A stretch of DNA of 64,000 bases from Acinetobacter bouvetii DSM 14964 = CIP 107468 (GTDB lineage: Bacteria; Pseudomonadota; Gammaproteobacteria; Pseudomonadales; Moraxellaceae). Numbering within the stretch: position 1 is the first letter of the stretch; every line of letters starts with the position of its first letter. The position numbers were made by a program, and so were the translations under genes. The notes beneath the pieces were generated by a model. The model worked only from the letters and a program-made list of their open reading frames with translations. It was not told the origin of the DNA and made no database searches. The DNA lies in assembly GCF_000368865.1 (NCBI RefSeq), contig NZ_KB849727.1:427194-491193 (forward strand). Direction: 5' to 3'. This document shows positions 9,206 to 17,784 of this stretch, piece after piece.

Positions 9206-10489
9206 ATGAATATTTTAGTTTTGGGTAATGGCGGTCGTGAACATGCGCTTGCATGGAAAATCGCACAAGATGACAAAGTCGCAAAAGTATTTGTAGCGCC
9301 GGGTAATGCGGGTTCTGCAACTGAAAATAAATGCGAAAATGTTGCGCTTAACATTTTAGACAACGCTGCGATTATCGACTTTGCAAAAAACAATGCAGTT
9401 GATTTAATCGTGGTTGGCCCTGAAGCACCGCTTGTAAATGGCGTGGTAGATGCTTGCCGTGAAGCTGGCGTAAAAATTTGGGGTCCTACTCAATTTGCTG
9501 CACAGCTTGAAGGCTCTAAAGCATTCGCGAAGCACTTCCTTAAACGCCACAACATTCCAACTGCTTTCTATGATGTATTCACAGAAGTAGATGCAGCTAA
9601 AGCATTTGTTGAAAAAAATGGCGCACCAATCGTGATCAAGGCTGACGGTCTTGCTGCGGGTAAAGGCGTAATCGTTGCCATGACCAATCAAGAAGCCTTT
9701 GATGCGATTGATGACATGCTGGCAGGCAACAAATTTGGCGATGCTGGCTCACGTGTTGTCATCGAAGAGTTTCTTGCTGGTGAAGAAGCCTCTTTCATTT
9801 GTATGATTGATGGCGACAACATCTTACCTATGGCAACTTCACAAGATCACAAACGTATCTTTGAAGGCGACCAAGGCCCGAACACTGGCGGTATGGGTGC
9901 TTACTCTCCTGCTCCTGTTGTGACTGCTGATGTATTTGAAAAAACCATGAATGAAGTGATGCGTCCTACCGTTGAAGGTATGAAAAAAGACGGGCACGTT
10001 TATACAGGTTTCTTATACGCAGGCTTGATGATTGATGAACAAGGTCAACCAAAAGTGATCGAGTTCAACTGTCGTTTTGGTGACCCTGAAACTCAACCAA
10101 TTATGATGCGTTTAAAATCATCTTTAGTTGATTTGGTTGAAGCTGGTATTGCAGGCAACCTACCTGCGGAAGCTGAATGGGATGAGCGTAAGACTGTAGG
10201 TATCGTACTTGCATCGAAGGGCTACCCTGAAACGTCTAGCAACGGTGATGTAATTTCAGGTTTAGACACTGAAATGGCGGATGCGAAAGTATTCCACGCA
10301 GGTACAAAAGCACTTGAGAATGGCGATATTGTCACTGCCGGCGGTCGTGTACTTTGTGTGACTGCACTTGGCGATACGATTGGTGAAGCGCAAGCAAAAG
10401 CGCTTGAACTGTGCCAAAAAGTGACTTTTGACGGCGTTCAATACCGCAAAGATATTGGTTACCGTGCGATTGCTCGTGAAAATGCTTAA
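9206..10489 (+). CDS. purD: Phosphoribosylamine–glycine ligase PurD
   Basis: PurD (GAR synthetase) joins phosphoribosylamine and glycine using ATP, the second step of purine synthesis. From ATG 9206 the product has 427 residues, as usual. The N-terminal domain opens MNILVLGNGGREHAL. The ATP-grasp core has KADGLAAGKGV near residue 145, then EEFLAGEEASF, DHKRIFEGDQGPNTGGMGAYSP and EFNCRFGDPETQ with the metal-binding Glu and Asn. GGAG stands about 10 bases before the chosen ATG. An upstream start in the same frame would place 14 extra residues in the hairpin and is rejected. Confidence 0.97.
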   Translation: MNILVLGNGGREHALAWKIAQDDKVAKVFVAPGNAGSATENKCENVALNILDNAAIIDFAKNNAVDLIVVGPEAPLVNGVVDACREAGVKIWGPTQFAAQLEGSKAFAKHFLKRHNIPTAFYDVFTEVDAAKAFVEKNGAPIVIKADGLAAGKGVIVAMTNQEAFDAIDDMLAGNKFGDAGSRVVIEEFLAGEEASFICMIDGDNILPMATSQDHKRIFEGDQGPNTGGMGAYSPAPVVTADVFEKTMNEVMRPTVEGMKKDGHVYTGFLYAGLMIDEQGQPKVIEFNCRFGDPETQPIMMRLKSSLVDLVEAGIAGNLPAEAEWDERKTVGIVLASKGYPETSSNGDVISGLDTEMADAKVFHAGTKALENGDIVTAGGRVLCVTALGDTIGEAQAKALELCQKVTFDGVQYRKDIGYRAIARENA

Positions 10490-10507
10490 TCATTCATTTG
10501 ATTAAGA

Positions 10508-10534
10508 AAAAACCCCGCTGATTGCGGGGTTTTT
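10508..10534 (+). terminator. Terminator after purD
   Basis: An 11-bp perfect stem AAAAACCCCGC / GCGGGGTTTTT with a 5-base loop, with further T's after it. Confidence 0.92.
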
Positions 10535-10608
10535 ATTTAATTACACGTTATTTCTACAAAATCTTGATAATGTATAAGATACTTTGCATTACCCTCAATA
10601 AAATTTAT

Positions 10609-11628
10609 ATGCCGAAAACAAACCAATGGGAATTCACACCTAAACAATTACAAATAAAAAGAGAAAATCATTATGTTTGGGCTAATTACCTAAAAAATTG
10701 GTCTACAAATAATTCAGATGTCTGGTATACAACAAAAAAACTCAAAATAGCCTGTGATAGTGTCAAAGCGATAGCAAAGGAAAAAGATTTATATAAAGCC
10801 AAGCATCTTTCTAATGAGCATCTACAATTCATTTTACAATTATCAGCACAATCCCCAATAGAATTACAAAACCTTCATAGATCATTTTTAAATAGTTTTT
10901 TGCTACTTCAAAGAATGGAAAAACTCTATCTCTCACTAAACGGCATTGATGAACCGGATAAAAAGGTTATAGCTCATATTGAAGCATTTAGAAGCAATAC
11001 CTTAGAAAACATTCATACTGCAATTGAAAAAAACGTCTATACAATTCTAGAAGAGCTACAAAAACAAAACTTGAAAATTTTAGATGAACTTGAAAACATG
11101 ATTAATTTCATGAGTTTCTTTGGTCATCAAATCGCTAGAACAGCCCCTTTTCGGAATAAAATATTAGCGACTCAAACCAATTCAACTATGCAAACGATTT
11201 GTAAAGAATCTTGGTGGTGCATAAGCTATATATTTGGTATGAATATCGGAAAAAGTTTTTTTGAAACCCGAAAAGTCGATAAACATTGTTTGTTAATCAA
11301 TAACTCAGATGAAGATTTTATTACATCAGACCATCCAATTATTAATGTACACTCAAAAATAAATGAAAATGATCTAAGTGCTCCTTCTAGCGAAGAAGCA
11401 GACTATTTTTATCCAATTTCTCCAAGACTAGCTTATATGATTAATAAATCAGATTTATTCCCAAATGGTGTAAATCATGTATCAATCGATTTCGTGAAAG
11501 ATATGAATAAGAAACTAGCCTTTTATGCAGATCAATACATTATTGCTACCACAGAAAACCAATTAAAAAGTTATAAAGGTTTCGTTGGTCAACGACTAAA
11601 AGTTGTTAAAGAAATAAATAGTAAATAG
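10609..11628 (+). CDS. DUF4238 domain protein, probably acquired
   Basis: A 339-residue soluble protein from ATG 10609; an ATG-less N-terminal extension is open to 10522 but overlaps the purD terminator. Two features point to DUF4238: the N-terminal ENHYVWANYLKNW (family pattern xxHYVPxxYLxxF) and the later DFITSDHPIIN (family pattern F.TSDNPV). The middle is lysine/asparagine-rich and helical. Codon use differs sharply from purD next to it: ATA, AAA, TTA and AAT are frequent and G+C is visibly low. DUF4238 genes are scattered among bacteria, often in variable regions, and their activity is unknown. The neighbouring gene debris suggests insertion at this spot. Confidence 0.75.
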   Translation: MPKTNQWEFTPKQLQIKRENHYVWANYLKNWSTNNSDVWYTTKKLKIACDSVKAIAKEKDLYKAKHLSNEHLQFILQLSAQSPIELQNLHRSFLNSFLLLQRMEKLYLSLNGIDEPDKKVIAHIEAFRSNTLENIHTAIEKNVYTILEELQKQNLKILDELENMINFMSFFGHQIARTAPFRNKILATQTNSTMQTICKESWWCISYIFGMNIGKSFFETRKVDKHCLLINNSDEDFITSDHPIINVHSKINENDLSAPSSEEADYFYPISPRLAYMINKSDLFPNGVNHVSIDFVKDMNKKLAFYADQYIIATTENQLKSYKGFVGQRLKVVKEINSK

Positions 11629-11659
11629 GATATCAACCTAACACTGATTTCTGTATTTT

Positions 11660-11752
11660 ATGAAAATCCACCTCCAAACCCCTCGCCTCATCCTCCGCCA
11701 ATGGCAAGAATCTGACACTCCCCCATTTATCCAAATGTGTGCAGACGAATGA
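11660..11752 (+). pseudogene. 5' remnant of a GNAT-type acetyltransferase gene
   Basis: Thirty codons from ATG 11660 to TGA 11750–11752 read as the first beta strand of a RimJ-like acetyltransferase (LQTPRLILRQWQESD is the classic opening of that family). The rest of the domain, including the acetyl-CoA loop, is missing. The sequence then changes into an unrelated frame, so this is a truncated leftover, not a small gene. Confidence 0.6.
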
Positions 11753-11753
11753 T

Positions 11754-11915
11754 AATCAGCATCCTGATTGTTTGGTCGAATTGGTAGTGAATCGTGCGCT
11801 CGATCAAGCCTTTATTGAAGCTCAGCAAGTGCTGATCCAAAATTTAAAAGCGACGTATCTCGATCAATTGGCGCATGACTTTCAAGTGGAGCTGGATCGA
11901 TATCAAAAACAATGA
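11754..11915 (+). pseudogene. 3' remnant of an unrecognised gene
   Basis: An open stretch of 53 codons ending in TGA 11913–11915 has normal host-like codon use and reads as a helical C-terminus (LVELVVNRALDQAFIEAQQ, ending ELDRYQKQ). It has no start codon or ribosome site of its own. Together with the GNAT fragment before it, it looks like the two ends of genes brought together by a deletion. I cannot name the parent gene. Confidence 0.45.
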
Positions 11916-11977
11916 TCACATTGATTCTAGGCAAAATACGCTAAAATAAAACCAAACCCTTCAATATTTAGTTTGAT

Positions 11978-12811
11978 ATGCCTAAACCCTCAAATCAAAA
12001 CAACTGGATGACACGAGCACCCTCTCAGCATCATCAATTTGAGCGTATTGAAGCTTTTTTCTCTAATCACAGCTATAAACCTCATCGGCATGACACATAC
12101 GCCATTGGCCAAACCCTGTCAGGCGTACAGAACTTTCATTATCGCGGTGCATTGCAACACAGCTTAGCCGGCATGACCATGGTGCTCCATCCAGATGAAC
12201 AGCATGATGGTGAAGCCGGAACAACCGCAGGCTATCATTATCGGATGATTTATATTGAGCCGGCTTTAATCCAAAGCATATTACAAGGCAAACCGCTGCC
12301 CTTTATCCAGCAAGGCTTAAGTCAAGACCCGCGCCTGTTTCAGGCCACGCAAAATCTGCTTTTACACAAGCATCTCGATACTCTTGAAGAAGAAGATGCT
12401 CTGTTTGATTTAGCCACAAGGTTATGTGAAGTTTCTGATGGCAAATTACAGAGCACAAAAACGTTTGATTATTGCGCTGCAGAAACAGCCCGCGAATACA
12501 TTCTGGCTTATCCGCAGGAAAACTTAAGCTTAAAAGATTTAGAACAACAGACCGATCGAGATCGCTGGAGCCTGTCACGCGATTTCAGGTTATTGTTTGG
12601 CACCAGCCCTCACCGCTATATGACTATGCGTCGCTTAGAAAGCGTCAAGGCCTATCTATCGCAAGGCGAATCACTGGTGAATGCTGCCATCCGCGCAGGA
12701 TTCTTTGACCAAAGCCATATGACACGGCATTTCATTAAGTCCTTTGGCTTAAGCCCTGCGCAATGGAAAAAAATGAATGCAATTCATCAATTTAACCACA
12801 CAAGAAAATAG
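11978..12811 (+). CDS. AraC family transcriptional regulator
   Basis: A 277-residue regulator. The N-terminal half is a cupin-type sensing domain (HRHDTYAIGQTLSG near residue 37, metal-like HRH). The C-terminal 100 residues hold the two AraC helix-turn-helix units: LSLKDLEQQTDRDRWSLSRDF, and AAIRAGFFDQSHMTRHF with the typical FGLSPAQWKK ending. AraC proteins of this cupin type often sit beside LysE exporters and control them. The LysE gene here is convergent and ends 93 bases away, so control of that gene is a reasonable inference only. Confidence 0.9.
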   Translation: MPKPSNQNNWMTRAPSQHHQFERIEAFFSNHSYKPHRHDTYAIGQTLSGVQNFHYRGALQHSLAGMTMVLHPDEQHDGEAGTTAGYHYRMIYIEPALIQSILQGKPLPFIQQGLSQDPRLFQATQNLLLHKHLDTLEEEDALFDLATRLCEVSDGKLQSTKTFDYCAAETAREYILAYPQENLSLKDLEQQTDRDRWSLSRDFRLLFGTSPHRYMTMRRLESVKAYLSQGESLVNAAIRAGFFDQSHMTRHFIKSFGLSPAQWKKMNAIHQFNHTRK

Positions 12812-12904
12812 ATTTCTTCTCTAAATTCTATTCATTTCATCCTATAAGAGAAAAATAAAGAGGATGTCTAAAGCCATAAAAGAAGTCTACTCATAAAAAA
12901 GTGA

Positions 12905-13501
12905 TTACGGCCCTCTCATACCTATTAGAAAATCATTGAACATAAATATACCTGACACAATCAGCAGAATACCCATGACTTTATTCAATCGGTTAAACCA
13001 GACTGGATTTGCAATTTTTTGCCCCAGTAATTGACCCATTAAGGCATATGCCAAAGGCGCACCTGATGCCCCAAGCGAAATCAGCAGCGATACAACAAAA
13101 ATCATGCTTCCCCTGATATTTGCCGCAGGATACATAATGGTGGTGACAGGTAAAATCACCAAAATCGCTTTCGGATTAAGCAGCTGAATCCATAAGCCAT
13201 TGAAAAAATTTAAAGCCGCAGGCTGCGACTGTGTCGATTCAACATTCGCCAACAGCATTTTTGCAGCTAAATAGAAGGTATAGATTGCCCCTACGAGCGC
13301 AATATAATGCAACCACGATTGCGGAATGGCAGCCGAACCCAGATAGCCAAATACTACAAATAAAATCAGCATGGCACAGCCCACACCTAGAAAAAAACCA
13401 ATGGTTTTTTTTAACTGCCCCGTTAAACCGGCATTTAAACCCATAAAATTTACCGGGCCTGGGCTATACATCACACTTAAGGTATAAAGAAATATTTCCA
13501 C
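12905..13501 (-). CDS. LysE family amino-acid exporter
   Basis: A 198-residue inner-membrane protein with about six hydrophobic segments. The start codon is GTG (complement of 13499–13501), followed by MEIFLYTL and the family motif YSPGPVNFMGLNAGL. The central WIQLLNPKAILVILP corresponds to the 'NPK' motif of LysE/RhtB exporters, which pump amino acids such as lysine, threonine or homoserine lactone out of the cell. The substrate cannot be read from sequence. It is convergent with the AraC gene and has no partner of its own. Confidence 0.88.
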   Translation of the reverse strand: MEIFLYTLSVMYSPGPVNFMGLNAGLTGQLKKTIGFFLGVGCAMLILFVVFGYLGSAAIPQSWLHYIALVGAIYTFYLAAKMLLANVESTQSQPAALNFFNGLWIQLLNPKAILVILPVTTIMYPAANIRGSMIFVVSLLISLGASGAPLAYALMGQLLGQKIANPVWFNRLNKVMGILLIVSGIFMFNDFLIGMRGP

Positions 13502-14100
13502 AATTTACTCAATGATATCTCAACAATTCATAAAAGTGAAAATACAGCCTTGCAAATATTAAGTATTGTACGTTTGTGCATAAGCAGGCTGCGTAAAATC
13601 CGCCCCCTAATCAGGCTGCACTGCAGCATGATGCGCTTGCTATAAAAGCCATCGCTATTCTTCAATTTACTATATATATCTATTTTTCATATTTAGACTG
13701 AATAAAATCTTATAAAGGAAAAAGCAACTGTTTTTATTCAAATTATCAGTTAAAGTAAAAATAATATATTGTTTTAATTGCTATTAAAAAAATCTCATCA
13801 AATCGCCTTAAGCTTTTTATTCGCTAAATACAGCGTTTTTCTTCACTATATTGCATATCTATTTATTGCTATGATATTGAAAATTTCAGATCCCGTTAAA
13901 AATCTGTCATTCTTTAAATGGAACCATTTAACAGCTGCATTTAAAGAATCTTACTGTTTTGACTAAGATCGCATTGCATTGATAACTGGAGCATTTTAAA
14001 GTCATCTGCATTAATCAGTTGATCTGATTCAAGCTTGCTTTAATCTCTCTAATGACAATTCGTAAATTTATTAATCCATTAAATTTACTAGGACATATAC
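13502..14100. other. 600-base gene-free region upstream of metQ
   Basis: A+T-rich, with no convincing gene. A 62-codon frame at 13778–13966 exists but has no ribosome site and runs across the inverted repeat at 13909–13949, so I do not call it. I looked for a SAM riboswitch before metQ and saw nothing that matches one. The metQ ribosome site AGGA is at 14090. A short direct repeat (CAGGCTGC) occurs twice near 13585 and 13612. Confidence 0.5.
13909..13949. repeat. Perfect 12-bp inverted repeat upstream of metQ
   Basis: ATTCTTTAAATG at 13909–13920 is repeated inverted as CATTTAAAGAAT at 13938–13949, with a 17-base spacer. No T tract follows, so it is not an ordinary terminator. It lies about 150 bases before the metQ start and could be an operator or an RNA structure. 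Confidence 0.6.
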
Positions 14101-14970
14101 ATGAAAAAGCTCCTTGGCCTTGTGTTAGGCCTTTCAGTTGGCTTGGCTGGCTGCGGCAAACAAGAAGCGCCGAAAAATGATGCTGCACAGGCAGATGCAG
14201 GCAAAGAACAAGTTGTGACAATGGCTTCAACAGGTTCAGATGCTGACATCTGGCGCTACATTGCAACGCTTCCAGAAACAAAAGCTGCAGGCATTAAACT
14301 TGAAGTGAAAAACTTCACTGATTATGTGTCGATGAATACAGCTGTTGCCAATAAAGAAATCGATGTCAATGCATTCCAGTCTTATGCTTATATGGTTGCA
14401 TTTAATGAAAGCAATAAAGAAAAAATTGCACCGCTTTCTACGACGTATTTAGAGCCAATGGGTCTTTACTCAAGCAACGTAAAAAAACTTGAAGACTTCA
14501 AAACTGGCGCAACTATTGCCATTCCTAACGACGGTGCAAATGAGTCACGCGCTTTGCTTCTGCTTCAGTCTGCCGGCTTGGTTAAATTAAAAGCAGATTT
14601 TGATGCTGTTAAAGGCACGCCTGCTGATATCACTGAAAACGCAAAGAAAATCGTAATCAAGCCAGTTCAAATGGCAACTGCTGTTCGTGTTAAAGATGAA
14701 GTGGATGCTATCGTTTTAGGCAACACACTGGCCATGGAAGGCGGCTTAAACGTGTTGAAAGATGCGATTTACTACGAGCCAGTCGATCAAAGCACAAAAA
14801 TGAACGTCAATATTCTTGCTGTTGCTGCTGACCGTCAAAACGACCCTGTACTGAAAAAAGTAGGTGAACTTTACCACACGGCTGCAGTCGGCAAATATGT
14901 ACAAGACCACTTCGGCGGCACAAAAGTTGATGTGAATAAGCCTGTAAGCTATCTTACAGACGCAAAATAG
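14101..14970 (+). CDS. metQ: Methionine ABC transporter substrate-binding lipoprotein MetQ
   Basis: MetQ captures D/L-methionine in the periplasm and hands it to MetNI. The 289-residue product has a lipoprotein signal with LAGC, so Cys18 would be lipidated. The NlpA/MetQ fold follows (STGSDADIWRYIA, then LEVKNFTDYVSMNTAVANKEIDVNAFQ read in two parts, then AIPNDGANESRALLLLQ). The end GKYVQDHFGGTKV is typical. It comes first in the operon, unlike the E. coli metNIQ order. A terminator hairpin separates it from metN. Confidence 0.95.
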   Translation: MKKLLGLVLGLSVGLAGCGKQEAPKNDAAQADAGKEQVVTMASTGSDADIWRYIATLPETKAAGIKLEVKNFTDYVSMNTAVANKEIDVNAFQSYAYMVAFNESNKEKIAPLSTTYLEPMGLYSSNVKKLEDFKTGATIAIPNDGANESRALLLLQSAGLVKLKADFDAVKGTPADITENAKKIVIKPVQMATAVRVKDEVDAIVLGNTLAMEGGLNVLKDAIYYEPVDQSTKMNVNILAVAADRQNDPVLKKVGELYHTAAVGKYVQDHFGGTKVDVNKPVSYLTDAK

Positions 14971-14990
14971 TACTATACTCTGCATAACTA

Positions 14991-15018
14991 AACAGGCAAA
15001 TTCAATTTGCCTGTTTTT
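14991..15018 (+). terminator. Terminator hairpin between metQ and metN
   Basis: An 11-bp perfect stem AACAGGCAAAT / ATTTGCCTGTT with a 3-base loop and a T tract. It lies inside the likely operon, so some transcripts should end after metQ. Confidence 0.85.
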
Positions 15019-15042
15019 CTTTTATCTATAGCTTCTGACGAT

Positions 15043-16068
15043 ATGATTCAATTTAAAAATATTTCAAAGCATTTTGAGCTGAAAGGCCAAACTGTTACGG
15101 CGCTGGATCAAATCAATCTAGAGATCCCGGCCGGCTGCATATTTGGCATTATCGGCTACAGCGGTGCGGGAAAAAGCACCCTTATCCGCCTGATCAATCT
15201 GCTTGAACGCCCGAGCGAAGGTCAAATCATTATCAATGATAAAGATTTCACGGCGTTGAATGCTGCTGAATTGCGTCAGGAGCGTACAAATATCGGGATG
15301 ATTTTCCAGCATTTCAATTTACTGCAAACCAAAACAGTTGCAGAGAACATTGAAATGCCGTTAAAGCTGCTGGGTGTTTCCAAAGCCGAACGCTCAAAGC
15401 GTTTAGATGAACTTTTAGAATTTATTGATTTAAAGCATAAAAAAGATGCGTTTCCAGATGAACTGTCTGGCGGTCAAAAGCAGCGTGTCGGCATTGCCCG
15501 CGCATTGGCAAACCATCCTAAAATTTTGCTGTGCGATGAAGCAACTTCGGCGCTTGATCCGCAAACCACTAAGTCTGTTTTGGCTTTATTAAAGAAAATT
15601 AATGAAGAACAAGGCATTACCATTGTCATGGTAACGCATGAAATGGATGTCATTGAATCCGTTTGCGATTATGTGACTGTGATGGAACAAGGCAAAGTGA
15701 TTGAAACCGGCTCTACGCTGGACATTTTCAGTCAGCCGCAGCACTCAACCACCAAAACCTTTATTCAGACGGTACTTCAACAGCAGCTGCCTGTAAACAT
15801 TTTGAATAACTTGGAAAATCAAAATCATAACAGCATTTACTGCTTAAAATTCCTAGGCAGTTCCGCTCAGGAAACCGTCATTCAAGCGGTGATTAAAACC
15901 TTTGATATCAGCCTGAATATTTTATTTGCCAACATGACTGAAATTAACGGTTCGGTGATTGGGCAAATGTTCATTCAGCTGCTGGGTGATGCAGAAGCAA
16001 TTCAGCAGGCCGTCGCATTTCTGGAGAATAGCGGTGTAGAAGTGAGTCAGTCAGGAGTTCAAGCATGA
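15043..16068 (+). CDS. metN: Methionine ABC transporter ATPase MetN
   Basis: MetN powers methionine import. From ATG 15043 the product is 341 residues (E. coli 343). The ABC domain has Walker A GYSGAGKST (about residue 38), signature LSGGQKQRVGIARAL, and Walker B LLCDEATSALDP. The C-terminal 80 residues form the NIL/ACT-like domain, which in E. coli MetN binds methionine and shuts transport off (trans-inhibition). An upstream in-frame start at 15007 lies in the terminator T tract and is rejected. The stop overlaps metI as ATGA. Confidence 0.95.
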   Translation: MIQFKNISKHFELKGQTVTALDQINLEIPAGCIFGIIGYSGAGKSTLIRLINLLERPSEGQIIINDKDFTALNAAELRQERTNIGMIFQHFNLLQTKTVAENIEMPLKLLGVSKAERSKRLDELLEFIDLKHKKDAFPDELSGGQKQRVGIARALANHPKILLCDEATSALDPQTTKSVLALLKKINEEQGITIVMVTHEMDVIESVCDYVTVMEQGKVIETGSTLDIFSQPQHSTTKTFIQTVLQQQLPVNILNNLENQNHNSIYCLKFLGSSAQETVIQAVIKTFDISLNILFANMTEINGSVIGQMFIQLLGDAEAIQQAVAFLENSGVEVSQSGVQA

Positions 16069-16760
16069 GAGAATGGATTGTCCAATGGCTGACTGAAGTC
16101 ACTGCGCCATTTTGGAAAAGCTCACTGTCTATAGATCAGTTTGTGACCGCGCTGCAGGAAACCTTTCACATGGTGTTTTTTGCCATGCTGTTTGGCTGCA
16201 TCTGGGGCTTTATTCAGGCCATCATCCTGTTTGTCAGCCGCCCTGCCGGCATTCTGCCCAACCGCGTGATTTATCATGGCCTCAACCCGATTGTAAATGC
16301 TTTGCGCTCGTTGCCGTTTATCATTCTGCTGATTGCTGTAATTCCTTTAACCAAAGTTTTGGTAGGCACATCAATTGGCACATGGGCTGCGATTGTACCT
16401 TTAACCATTTATGTTGGTCCGTATATTGGCCGGCTCATTGAAACTTCCCTGCTGGAAGTCAACGAAGGCATTATTGAATCTGCCCAAGCCATGGGTGCTT
16501 CGCCTTGGCAGATTATTTTCAATTTTGTTTTGCCTGAATCGCGCAGCTCACTGATTTTAAACCTCACTACAGCCACCATCAGCCTGATTGGCGCAACTGC
16601 AATGGCTGGGGCCGTCGGTGCTGGCGGTATCGGTGACTTAGCCATTTCTTATGGCTATCAGCGTTTTGACACCAGCGTGGTTATTTTAACCGTTATTGTC
16701 CTGCTGATCTTAGTGCAGCTGGTGCAAAGCTTAGGTGATTGGCTGTCAAAATTGCGTTAA
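16065..16760 (+). CDS. metI: Methionine ABC transporter permease MetI
   Basis: The membrane partner of MetN, 231 residues with about five transmembrane segments. The EAA loop that docks the ATPase reads ESAQAMGASPWQIIFNFVLPE near residue 140. GPYIGRLIETSLLEV before it and GAVGAGGIGDLAISYGY after it are MetI hallmarks. The start overlaps the metN stop by four bases (ATGA), which indicates translational coupling. A terminator follows. Confidence 0.95.
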   Translation: MREWIVQWLTEVTAPFWKSSLSIDQFVTALQETFHMVFFAMLFGCIWGFIQAIILFVSRPAGILPNRVIYHGLNPIVNALRSLPFIILLIAVIPLTKVLVGTSIGTWAAIVPLTIYVGPYIGRLIETSLLEVNEGIIESAQAMGASPWQIIFNFVLPESRSSLILNLTTATISLIGATAMAGAVGAGGIGDLAISYGYQRFDTSVVILTVIVLLILVQLVQSLGDWLSKLR

Positions 16761-16784
16761 GTCCTTTAACACCGCATTTATTTT

Positions 16785-16808
16785 AAAGCCCTCTTCAGAG
16801 GGTTTTTT
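16785..16808 (+). terminator. Terminator after metI
   Basis: Short stem GCCCTC / GAGGGT with a TTCA loop followed by six T's. Confidence 0.85.
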
Positions 16809-17028
16809 CTTGTTCGAAATTCAAGGCCCTTCAAATCTGTCAGCCCATACAAATAAGGTAATAACTCATATGTATTCAGCTGGTATAAGCTTAAAGTAAA
16901 TAGATTAAGTGTTTTTGCCCAATCAGCCCTTTCTTAATCATAGCCTTAGACAATACAATCTATAGCCATAGCTCCATTGATGGGCATTTATAATTCCAGC
17001 AACTCATAGATAACAACAGGTTCATATA

Positions 17029-17655
17029 ATGAAATATTCTTTAGCTTTAATCCCTTTTATTTTGATCAGCCATAGCGCGCAAGCATCCATCGCCCCATAT
17101 GACCACATCAGCAGCATAAAAGTCAATGGCATTGAACTGGCATCGCCTGTCCCCGCTTCTCAGGCAAATGCCCTGCTGAATAAAACCCCAACTCAGTTAA
17201 AATATGAATATTCAGAATGTACTGGCAATACTGAATTCTCAGCCCAAACAAAAGAAAAATATTTAAAATTTGAAATTTTTTCTGAGGATAATCCTCAGGT
17301 CAAAAATGACCAATTCTATAAAAATAAAAACTCATTTTCCCAGCTCGGACAAACCAAAGGAAATATTTGGCTGGAATGGGATCAGGCAAATAAAATCACC
17401 GACAAAATTCAAATCGGTCAAAAAACCATAACGGCACAATACAGCTTTCAGCAATTTAAAAAGGATTTTCCGAAGAGTGCAAAATTGGCCGAAAACAATC
17501 TCCCAGCTTATGTAATTCTGCTCCCGCCTTCAGTTCTTAAATCCGCTTTAAAAACACCAGAAGACTATGATTTACCCTACATTGGAAACTTAGCATTCAC
17601 ATTCAAAAATGGCAAACTGGTGAAATTCTTGATTAACCAAGGCATTGCTTGCTAA
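17029..17655 (+). CDS. Exported protein of unknown function
   Basis: A 208-residue product with a signal peptide (cut after HSAQA, near residue 19). The mature protein is lysine- and asparagine-rich with aromatic residues spaced as in beta strands. There is one cysteine near residue 64 and one as the last residue, which could form a disulfide. No family is recognised. It has its own promoter region (268 bases from metI) and is followed by a large inverted repeat. A periplasmic or outer-membrane-associated role is inferred only from the signal peptide. Confidence 0.75.
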   Translation: MKYSLALIPFILISHSAQASIAPYDHISSIKVNGIELASPVPASQANALLNKTPTQLKYEYSECTGNTEFSAQTKEKYLKFEIFSEDNPQVKNDQFYKNKNSFSQLGQTKGNIWLEWDQANKITDKIQIGQKTITAQYSFQQFKKDFPKSAKLAENNLPAYVILLPPSVLKSALKTPEDYDLPYIGNLAFTFKNGKLVKFLINQGIAC

Positions 17656-17671
17656 CACTGGCCAGTCCAGC

Positions 17672-17729
17672 GCGTTTATTGAACCTGCAGTGAACAGACA
17701 AAACTTCACCAATCCCGTTCAATAAACGC
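17672..17729. repeat. Large stem-loop (13-bp inverted repeat) before dnaE
   Basis: GCGTTTATTGAAC at 17672–17684 pairs perfectly with GTTCAATAAACGC at 17717–17729. A second short stem (GTGAA / TTCAC) lies inside the loop. No T tract follows on either strand, so it is not a standard terminator. It ends 55 bases before the dnaE start. Confidence 0.65.
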
Positions 17730-17784
17730 AAGATTAATCGCAGAGCATGCTAAAATGTTCAGCTGTTTTCGCAGGGACTCATCT

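Noticed and set aside
13778..13966. 62-codon frame upstream of metQ
   Set aside because: No ribosome site, composition like the non-coding surroundings, and it runs through an inverted repeat.
13502..14100. SAM or other methionine riboswitch before metQ
   Set aside because: I compared the hairpins here with known SAM riboswitch cores from memory and saw no matching kink-turn or core motif.
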